NCBI GenBank assembly: GCA_000620185.1
Contig: JHVO01000020.1
Span: 1-49,799 of the forward strand
DNA length: 49,799 bases
Direction of reading: 5' to 3'
DNA from: Geodermatophilaceae bacterium URHB0062
GTDB taxonomy: Bacteria; Actinomycetota; Actinomycetes; Mycobacteriales; Geodermatophilaceae
Shown: positions 44,172 to 49,799 of the stretch, piece by piece
How the letters are laid out: each line of letters starts with the position of its first letter
Numbering within the stretch: the first letter of the stretch is position 1
The notes under the pieces: model-generated
Told to the model about the DNA's origin: nothing
Databases searched by the model: none
Seen by the model: the letters and a program-made list of their open reading frames with translations, nothing else
Made by a program: the position numbers and the translations under genes

Positions 44172-45362
44172 GTGCGTCGTCCCCGCCGGCTGCTCGGTGT
44201 GGTGGTGTGCGCGGGGGTGCTGCTGTCCGGCTGCTCCACGCCCGTCGAGGCCGGGGAGGAGCCGGCCGCGCTGTCCGCGACGACCTCGCCGCGCACCCCG
44301 CCGTCCGCCGCACCGTCGACCTCGACATCGAGATCGCCCACCGAGCCGGCGCGGCGCCCGGCGGCCGAGGGACGCCTCGCCCAGGTCGAGACCATCGGCG
44401 GGCACATCTCGCCCAAGTCCGTGACCGCGACCGGCACCGGCCTCGTCTTCGCCCAGAACATGATGTACACGCACACGGTGACCGTGTACGACCGCGACTT
44501 CGATCTGGTCGCCACGATCCCCGACGAGGTGACGCCGGCCCAGTTCGGCGTCGACCTGCCCGGCTCCTACCGCGGGGCGCCGGTCGAGGCGGCCGCGACC
44601 CCGGACGGCCGGTACGTCTACGTCTCGAACTACTCGATGTACGGCCCCGGCTTCACCGAGGGAACCGACACCTGCTCGCCGCGGTCCGGCTACCGCGACA
44701 GCTTCGTGTACCGGATCGACACCCGCAGCCTCGAGATCGACCAGATGATCGAGGTCGGCGCGGTGCCGAAGTACCTCGCCGTCACCCCCGACGGCAAGAA
44801 ACTCCTCGTCACCAACTGGTGCTCCTACGACCTGAGCGTCGTCGACGTGGCGACCGCCGCGGAGGTGCGCCGCATCCCGATGGGCCGGTATCCACGGGGC
44901 ATCGCGGTGCATCCAGACTCGAGCACGGCCTGGGTCGCGGTCATGGGCGACACCCGGCTGGTCGAGGTCGACCTGCGCACCTGGGCGGTGCGCGACGTCG
45001 ACGGGGTCGGCGGCGGGCCGCGGCACCTGCAGATCAGCCCGGACGGCGGCTCCCTGTACGTGACGCTCAACCGCGACGGCGTGGTCGCCAAGGTGGACGC
45101 CGCCACCGGCGAGACCGTGGCGACGGCGCGGACCGGGCAGGCGCCGCGCAGCGCCGTCCTCTCCGGCGACGGCACCGCGCTCTACGTCGTCAACTACGAG
45201 TCCGACACCATCGCCAAGGTGGCGACGGCGGACATGCGCGTCATCCAGACGGTGAACGTCGGGCATCACCCGATCGGCATCACCTGGGACGACGAGACCC
45301 GGCACCTGTGGGTCGCGTCCTACTCGGGCACGATCGCCGTCTTCCAGGACGGCCGGCCCTGA
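44172..45362 (+). CDS. YncE-like beta-propeller lipoprotein
   Basis: A 396-residue protein with an Arg-rich start, a hydrophobic segment and a lipobox LLSGC (Cys21), so it is probably exported and anchored as a lipoprotein. A Pro/Ser/Thr-rich linker (about 35-70) precedes a beta-propeller of YncE/YVTN type, with repeated SPDG/TPDG and LYV/LLVTN units (TPDGRYVYVSNY, TPDGKKLLVTNW, HPDSSTAWVAVM, SPDGGSLYVTLN, SGDGTALYVVNY). The GTG at 44172 has GAGGGG 6 bases upstream and gives the correct signal peptide; longer upstream starts lack it. Such propellers bind proteins, quinones or DNA; no enzyme function can be given. GC is higher than in the neighbours. Confidence 0.85.
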   Translation: MRRPRRLLGVVVCAGVLLSGCSTPVEAGEEPAALSATTSPRTPPSAAPSTSTSRSPTEPARRPAAEGRLAQVETIGGHISPKSVTATGTGLVFAQNMMYTHTVTVYDRDFDLVATIPDEVTPAQFGVDLPGSYRGAPVEAAATPDGRYVYVSNYSMYGPGFTEGTDTCSPRSGYRDSFVYRIDTRSLEIDQMIEVGAVPKYLAVTPDGKKLLVTNWCSYDLSVVDVATAAEVRRIPMGRYPRGIAVHPDSSTAWVAVMGDTRLVEVDLRTWAVRDVDGVGGGPRHLQISPDGGSLYVTLNRDGVVAKVDAATGETVATARTGQAPRSAVLSGDGTALYVVNYESDTIAKVATADMRVIQTVNVGHHPIGITWDDETRHLWVASYSGTIAVFQDGRP

Positions 45363-45782
45363 CAGCGCAGCGCGGGCCGCGCAGGTTCGGACTCCTGGTC
45401 AGTCGATAGAGGTCGCGTCCCGGGCCACGACCAGGCACCCCACGGTGCCGAAGGGGCACCGGAATCGCAACAGTGGCAGGCGTGAAGCCAGCGACGGTTA
45501 CCCGCTATAAGGCGACTTCGTAGACAAGCCATCCAGGCGTCATAACTGTTGATACGCGTCGTCGGCTCTGCTCCGTGCCGCGAGCGCGAGAACGGATCAA
45601 CCGCGGTTACGGCAGGACCGACCGCACAGGCCGTTAAGGCGCATCCCGGTTCTCGAACCATCGGTCACTCCCTGCATGACGGAACGACGCAGGCGAGCAG
45701 CGATGTAGGAGCCCACTGGGGTCAGAAGTTCTTTGAAGGTCGGAAATGCCGTGCAGGCGCGGAATGAAAGAGGGAGTGCCGG
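45363..45782. other. Intergenic stretch
   Basis: No gene is supported in these 420 bases. A small hairpin GGTGCC/GGCACC (45444-45460) may help end the lipoprotein transcript. The last 100 bases before the next gene are AT-richer and contain GAGGGAGTGCCGG, the ribosome site of the following gene. Confidence 0.5.
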
Positions 45783-46700
45783 ATGAAGGCGATCGTGGTG
45801 ACGGATGCGGCCGCGGGAACCGTGGGAATGACGCTGGCAGAGCGGCCTGAGCCGGAGGCGGCGGGGAACGATGTCGTCGTCGAGGTTCACGCGTCGGGAT
45901 TCACGCCCGGCGAGCTGTCGTGGCCGGGAACATGGACCGATCGCTTGGGTCGGGACCGCAGGCCGTCGGTCCCCGGCCACGAGGTGGCCGGCGTCGTCAG
46001 CGCTCTGGGCTATGGCACGAGGGGGCTCGCGGTCGGGCAGCGGGTATTCGGGCTCACCGACTGGACTCGCGACGGAACCCTGGCCGAATACGTCGCCGTC
46101 GAGGCGCGCAACCTCGCGCCGCTACCGGGTGATGTCGACTTCGCAGTGGGGGCGAGTCTGCCGATCTCCGGCCTGACCGCGTGGCAGGGGCTTTTCGTGC
46201 ACGGCCGCTTCCAGGTGGGGCAGAGCGTGCTGGTGCACGGCGCGGCCGGTGGTGTCGGATCGATGGCGACGCAGCTGGCCCGAGAGGCGGGCGCCTATGT
46301 CATCGGCACTGGACGGGCGGCTGACCGGCAGACGGCGCTCGACTTCGGTGCGCAGGAATTCGTCGACCTCCACAACGACTCGCTGGCCGACGTCGGCGGA
46401 GTGGATCTTGTGTTCGACGTCATCGGCGGAGACGTCGGCAGGCGGTCCATGGACCTGATCCGGGCCAGCGGAATGCTGGTCACGATCGCCGGCCCGCCGG
46501 AGGCGCGGCCTGTCGACGGCCTGGCGGTCGACTTCGTCGTCGAGGCCGATCGCGCCCAACTGGGTGAGGTGGTCCAGCGGGTGCGCGACGGGCGGCTGCG
46601 GACAAACATCGGCAATCTCGCGACCCTCGACGATGCCGTCGCCGCTTTCAACCCGACCGAGCGGATCAAGGGGAAGACGATCATCCGCGTTCGTCCGTAG
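45783..46700 (+). CDS. Zinc-less NADP-dependent oxidoreductase (MDR, quinone-oxidoreductase type)
   Basis: A 305-residue MDR-family protein, a paralogue of the protein at 35705-36646. It has GFTPGELSWPGTW (39-51), PGHEVAGVVSALG, the nucleotide-binding motif VHGAAGGVGSMATQLA near 150, and the C-terminal GKTIIRV. No catalytic zinc ligands are present. The ATG at 45783 follows GAGGGAG at a normal distance. It stands alone on the plus strand, with 176 bases to the next gene. Substrate unknown. Confidence 0.85.
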   Translation: MKAIVVTDAAAGTVGMTLAERPEPEAAGNDVVVEVHASGFTPGELSWPGTWTDRLGRDRRPSVPGHEVAGVVSALGYGTRGLAVGQRVFGLTDWTRDGTLAEYVAVEARNLAPLPGDVDFAVGASLPISGLTAWQGLFVHGRFQVGQSVLVHGAAGGVGSMATQLAREAGAYVIGTGRAADRQTALDFGAQEFVDLHNDSLADVGGVDLVFDVIGGDVGRRSMDLIRASGMLVTIAGPPEARPVDGLAVDFVVEADRAQLGEVVQRVRDGRLRTNIGNLATLDDAVAAFNPTERIKGKTIIRVRP

Positions 46701-46876
46701 GGACTCGCAGACGGCTACCGTCCCGCCCCCTCGTGTGTCGTTGTCCGCCGCCTGGTCACGTCGGCCCGATGTGGCGGACCAACGTTCGCCATCTGTCATG
46801 CACGGGTGCCATTGCCGGCGTCCGTCATGTGCCTACACACATTTCTGCACATATTTCTTTTCCTGGGAGAGTCCTC

Positions 46877-47194
46877 ATGCTGGGCGAAGTCGCCGTCAAG
46901 ATCAATGCTGAAGCACGCTCGTACGACGCTTTCGTCGATGGAGAGGTCGCCGGCTCGATCGTTTACGAGCAAGCCGGAGATCGACGCGTGGTGTTCACAC
47001 ACACCTTCGTCAATCCCCGGTTCCGTGGGCGGGGGGTCGGGAACGCGCTCGTGCGTGGGGCATTGGACGATGTGCGAGCGAAGGGCCTGACGCTTACCAA
47101 CTTCTGCGACTTCGTGGCCCGCTACATCGACGCGCATCCCGAATACGCGGACCTGCTGGACGCAACACATCCGGGTCACGTCCTGGGATTGTGA
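46877..47194 (+). CDS. Small GNAT-type acetyltransferase
   Basis: A 105-residue protein of the small YjdJ/YidJ-like GNAT group (single-domain acyl-CoA-binding fold). The acetyl-CoA loop is RFRGRGVGNALV (about 49-60), preceded by the beta strand VVFTHTFVNP and followed by CDFVARYIDAHPEYADLL, the family end. The ATG at 46877 has GGGAGAG 5-6 bases upstream. Its stop overlaps a possible GTG that would extend the sigma-factor gene, but a downstream start is preferred there. The substrate is unknown. Confidence 0.85.
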   Translation: MLGEVAVKINAEARSYDAFVDGEVAGSIVYEQAGDRRVVFTHTFVNPRFRGRGVGNALVRGALDDVRAKGLTLTNFCDFVARYIDAHPEYADLLDATHPGHVLGL

Positions 47195-47334
47195 TGCACG
47201 GCCGACCGCAATGCAGCCCAGAACCGCTCCGGTCGGTTCGGGAGCACCTACCCGATCGAGTCGACGGAACGCTCCATCGTGACTCATGCAGGTCCTCCGA
47301 GCCGGCACACGGTCCGCGCGACGGGACGGAGCCG

Positions 47335-48063
47335 GTGGGCGTCGTCACGGGCCGTACACCCGGGGACCTGGACGGCGCCGAGGCCGCGACAAGAGACGGC
47401 TCGGCCCGTTCGGTCGATGATCAGCAATGGATCGAGGGTCTGTGCCGTACCGGCTCGGCGCACGAGCGAACCTGCGAGGAACTCCATGAGATCCTGTTTC
47501 GCGCTGCCAGGCGTGAGGCGCGCCAACGAGCCCTCTACCTGCGCGTCGCTGGGCCGGACCTCGACGACCTGGCCTGCCAGGCCGCATCCGATGCCCTGCT
47601 CCTCATCATCCGCAAAGTTGCGGACTTTCGTGGCGAGAGCCGGTTCACGACCTGGGCCACCCGGTTCGTCGTCTTCCAGGTGATCGCCAAGCTGCGCCAG
47701 CACGTGCGTCGGCACCGCTCGAGCACGTCTCTCCCGCCAGAGCTCTGGGAGGAACTTCCCGCGGCACATCCGAGCCCCGACCTCGAGGCCGAGGCACGGG
47801 ATCTCGCCCGGGTGGTCCTCCGAGCGGTGGATTCCCACCTCACTGCCAGGCAGCGCACGGTGCTTCTCGGTCTGGTACGGGGAGCGACACCAGACGCCCT
47901 GGCCGGCGAGTTGGAACTGAATGCGAACGCCGTCCATCAGACGATGTTCCGGGCCCGCCGCAGTCTCCGTCACCAGCTGATCGCTCAGGGCTACCTGGCC
48001 ACGTCCGACCCGGCGAGCGGGCCGACCGTCGCGCTTGCTCAGAGCCGCCAGCGCGCGTCATGA
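47335..48063 (+). CDS. ECF-like RNA polymerase sigma factor
   Basis: A 242-residue sigma-70-type factor. Region 2 is visible as LDDLACQAASDALLLIIRKVADFRGESRFTTWATRFVVFQVIAKL (about 78-122), with the -10 recognition helix around RFTTWATRF. Region 4 is HLTARQRTVLLGLVRGATPDALAGELELNANAVHQTMFRARRSLR (about 165-210), with the helix-turn-helix. Residues 1-45 are a variable leader. The GTG at 47335 is a compromise: a GTG at 47191 overlapping the GNAT stop would add 48 residues that do not look conserved. A 24-residue frame overlaps its stop (ATGA), where an anti-sigma gene would be expected. Regulon unknown. Confidence 0.82.
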   Translation: MGVVTGRTPGDLDGAEAATRDGSARSVDDQQWIEGLCRTGSAHERTCEELHEILFRAARREARQRALYLRVAGPDLDDLACQAASDALLLIIRKVADFRGESRFTTWATRFVVFQVIAKLRQHVRRHRSSTSLPPELWEELPAAHPSPDLEAEARDLARVVLRAVDSHLTARQRTVLLGLVRGATPDALAGELELNANAVHQTMFRARRSLRHQLIAQGYLATSDPASGPTVALAQSRQRAS

Positions 48064-48134
48064 GTCTCGACCACGAGTCGCTCGGCGATATCGGCGCACG
48101 CGGGCCGGTGCGGGACCGTGTCTCCTTGCGATGA
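48060..48134 (+). CDS. Tiny ORF overlapping the sigma-factor stop
   Basis: ATG overlaps the sigma-factor TGA by four bases (ATGA) and opens a 24-residue frame (MSLDHESLGDIGARGPVRDR...). ECF sigma genes are often coupled in exactly this way to an anti-sigma gene, so this could be the stub of a lost anti-sigma gene or simply chance. No zinc-finger HxxxCxxC motif is present. Confidence 0.25.
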   Translation: MSLDHESLGDIGARGPVRDRVSLR

Positions 48135-48416
48135 CACCACGAGGAATCACGGGCCGCTCTGTCGCCGGCACATTGTGCGATGGGTGGCGTCGCCATTCAG
48201 GTTCAGTGTCATGGGGCGTTTATCGGTGCACGTGCGGCATCACAGCGCGCAGACGAATTCCCCAGGGTGGATGCGGCTGCTGAACCGATCTGCTCTCCCG
48301 CGTAAGAGGTGGCTACCTGACGCGCACTAGACAACGAACCGTTGCGCGTCGCCGCGTCCCGATCCACGCGGCCGCTCGTGCGTGTTCTCCCACAGCCAAG
48401 ACGAGAGGAAACAGAC
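48135..48416. other. Intergenic stretch before the SDR gene
   Basis: No gene is supported. The segment is AT-richer than the flanks and holds a nested inverted repeat at 48319-48350, described separately. Confidence 0.5.
48319..48350. promoter_or_regulatory. Nested inverted repeat upstream of the SDR gene
   Basis: An outer pair GACGCGC (48319-48325) and GCGCGTC (48344-48350) encloses an inner pair CAACG-AAC-CGTTG (48332-48344). It lies 67-98 bases before the SDR start, where an operator would be expected. Confidence 0.35.
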
Positions 48417-49190
48417 ATGACGCACCACTTCGCAGGACGAAAGTTGATCGTCGTCGGCGGCAGCAGCGGTATGGGTAAGGAGGCCGCTGCTGACGTGGTG
48501 GCAGGCGGCGGGAGCGTCGTCATCGTCGGCCGTGACGAAGCGCGGGTCGAGGAGACGGTAGCCGAGCTGTCGAAGGAGGGGCCGGCCTTCGGCGTCACCG
48601 CCGACCTGGCCGACCGCACGCAGGTCGACTTCGTGCGCGAGGTACTGGCTGGGGAGCACGCCGACGCGACCCTGTTGGTCAACGCCGCCGGCTTCTTCAT
48701 TCCCAAGCCGTTCCTGGATTACGACGGCGACTTCTACGACGCCTATCTCGAACTTGACCGCGCGATCTTCTTCATCACCCAGACGGTCGTGCGTGGCATG
48801 GTCGCGGGCGGCAACGGCGGCGCCATCGTGAACATCGGCAGCATGTGGGCACACCAGGCGATCGCTGCCACTCCGTCCTCGGCCTACTCGGTGGCCAAGG
48901 CCGGGCTTCATGCCTTGACCAAGAACCTGGCCATCGAGCTGGCCGGGCACAAGATCCGCGTCAACGCGGTGGCCCCCGCCGTGGTCAAGACCCCGCTGTA
49001 CGAAGGATTCATCCCGAAGGACCAGATCGACGAGACGCTGGCCGGCTTCGACTCCTTCCACCCGCTGGGCCGCGTCGGTACCGCCCGCGACATCGCCTCG
49101 ACGGTCACGTTCCTCCTCTCGGATGAAACCAGCTGGGTGACCGGAGCCATCTGGGACGTGGACGGCGGCGTCATGGCCGGCCGGAACTAG
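48417..49190 (+). CDS. Short-chain dehydrogenase/reductase
   Basis: A 257-residue classical SDR oxidoreductase. The nucleotide-binding motif is VGGSSGMG (13-20); Asp/Arg at VGRDEA (37-42) suggests NADP(H); NAAG is at 89-92; the catalytic Ser142 (NIGSM), Tyr157 and Lys161 (YSVAK) are all present; the C terminus has the usual [10 protein letters not shown]. The ATG at 48417 has GAGAGGAA 6 bases upstream. It is a single gene with its own operator-like repeat and a downstream hairpin. Substrate unknown. Confidence 0.9.
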   Translation: MTHHFAGRKLIVVGGSSGMGKEAAADVVAGGGSVVIVGRDEARVEETVAELSKEGPAFGVTADLADRTQVDFVREVLAGEHADATLLVNAAGFFIPKPFLDYDGDFYDAYLELDRAIFFITQTVVRGMVAGGNGGAIVNIGSMWAHQAIAATPSSAYSVAKAGLHALTKNLAIELAGHKIRVNAVAPAVVKTPLYEGFIPKDQIDETLAGFDSFHPLGRVGTARDIASTVTFLLSDETSWVTGAIWDVDGGVMAGRN

Positions 49191-49209
49191 GGACGACGCA
49201 GGGGCGCGC

Positions 49210-49242
49210 GCCGCCGGGTGCCGCAGTTCGGCACCGGGCGGC
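49210..49242. terminator. Terminator-like hairpin after the SDR gene
   Basis: A 14-bp stem with one mismatch: 49210-49223 (GCCGCCGGGTGCCG) with 49229-49242, loop CAGTT. It begins 20 bases past the SDR stop. The rest of the region up to 49463 shows no gene. Confidence 0.6.
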
Positions 49243-49463
49243 GGGCACCAACCCTCTGCCTGGTCGGCGGGGCCCCCAGCAGCCACCTCCCCCGGTCGCG
49301 TCCCTCGCGGCCGGCAAGCGGCGACGCGAGGCACGTCGGCCACCAGCTCAGTGACATCGAATGAACGGCCCGAGCGGCTGCGCACACGTTCGTGTCAGCC
49401 ACTCCGGCCGCCACATCGGCGGCCTCCATCGATCGGGAAGGCACAACCATGAGGACGGACTAC

Positions 49464-49799
49464 TGAAGTGACCCCCGTCGGCTGAACACCTCCAGACTTG
49501 GCAGTAGCCAAGGAGGGAGGGCCCGTTGGGCCGACGGAGCAAGTACCCCGAGGAGTTCCGGCAGCGCGCCGCGCAGTTGGTGCTCGACAGTCGCCGCAGC
49601 GTTCGCGATGTCGCTGGTGAGCTGGGCATCAACCACGAGACGCTGCGCAACTGGGTCGCCGCCGAGCGCCGGCAGCGCGCCGACGGTCCGGCCGCGCTCA
49701 CCGCCGATGAGCGGTTCGAGCTGGGCCGGCTGCGGCGCAAGGTCGCCGAGCTGGAACTCGAGCGGGAGATCTTGAAAAAAGCCGCGGTCTTCTTCGCTC
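49464..49799 (+). mobile_element. Left end of an IS3-family insertion sequence, cut by the window edge
   Basis: The element appears to start near TGAAGTGACCCCCGTCGG at 49464, the form of a left inverted repeat with terminal TG; the partner repeat and the DDE transposase (OrfB) lie outside the window. The OrfA gene begins 62 bases inside. The exact end cannot be fixed without the right end and target duplication. Confidence 0.7.
49526..49799 (+). CDS. IS3-family transposase OrfA, 5' part
   Basis: The first 91 residues of an IS3-type OrfA, a helix-turn-helix and leucine-zipper protein that binds the element ends. It reads RRSKYPEEFRQRAAQLV (start), then the HTH SVRDVAGELGINHETLRNWV (about 29-48) and the coiled coil FELGRLRRKVAELELEREILKKAAVFF (about 64-90). 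The start is TTG at 49526, with GGAGGGAGG 5 bases upstream. An A6G run (49775-49781) lies within the LKKA codons, the usual place of programmed frameshifting to OrfB in this family. Confidence 0.9.
   Translation, partial: MGRRSKYPEEFRQRAAQLVLDSRRSVRDVAGELGINHETLRNWVAAERRQRADGPAALTADERFELGRLRRKVAELELEREILKKAAVFFA

Overview
The window is high-GC actinobacterial chromosome. GTG starts, ATGA/GTGA translational coupling and Shine-Dalgarno sites of the GGAGG type are common. Gene content fits a Geodermatophilaceae-like organism (Geodermatophilus, Blastococcus or Modestobacter): a HAIR/HspR-type operator in front of lon, DUF1003, DUF5709 and DUF6510 proteins, an actinobacterial ctaD, and the ethylmalonyl-CoA enzyme crotonyl-CoA carboxylase/reductase. 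The genus is inference, not proof.

Region 1 (1-6.5 kb) is carbon metabolism. It holds the 3' part of ccr, a PcaD-like hydrolase, a zinc-less quinone oxidoreductase, an AroK-AroB fusion with a damaged-looking metal site in its AroB half, and a PHA synthase.

Region 2 (6.5-25.5 kb) is a compact nitrogen/amine catabolism island. A PucR-type regulator sits between two gene sets: alanine dehydrogenase plus an APC permease on the minus strand, and a short NAD-glutamate dehydrogenase, an agmatine-deiminase-like enzyme and an amidase on the plus strand. Facing it is a TetR-controlled minus-strand set: APC permease, YtcJ-like amidohydrolase, succinate-semialdehyde/aminoaldehyde dehydrogenase, flavin amine oxidase and a second aldehyde dehydrogenase. 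The two sets converge on a perfect 15-bp terminator hairpin. Read as a pathway, this suggests uptake of an amine (agmatine, putrescine or similar), deimination and hydrolysis, oxidative deamination, aldehyde oxidation, and release of nitrogen through Ala and Glu dehydrogenases. A good 19-bp TetR operator and an 18-bp palindrome at the PucR start are visible.

Region 3 (25.5-33.8 kb) is a mixed set: a DinB-like protein with a pentapeptide-like N terminus, an aldo/keto reductase pseudogene, a one-TM hypothetical protein, an alpha/beta hydrolase, lon with its HAIR operator, a DHA2 exporter and a DUF1003 protein.

Region 4 (33.8-42.3 kb) starts with about 2 kb of decayed DNA containing remnants of a PAP2 phosphatase, a DeoR-type repressor and a cytochrome b (QcrB). 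Then comes a minus-strand run: zinc-less oxidoreductase, a 55-residue ORF starting at TTG, a hypothetical protein, DUF6510 zinc-ribbon protein, FNR-type flavoprotein, YedY-like molybdopterin oxidoreductase and an orphan cytochrome oxidase subunit I.

Region 5 (42.3-49.8 kb) is a plus-strand accessory stretch: orphan transaldolase, DUF5709, YncE-like lipoprotein, zinc-less oxidoreductase, small GNAT, ECF-like sigma factor with a tiny overlapping ORF, SDR oxidoreductase, and the left end of an IS3-family element cut by the window edge. No tRNA, rRNA or CRISPR array was seen.
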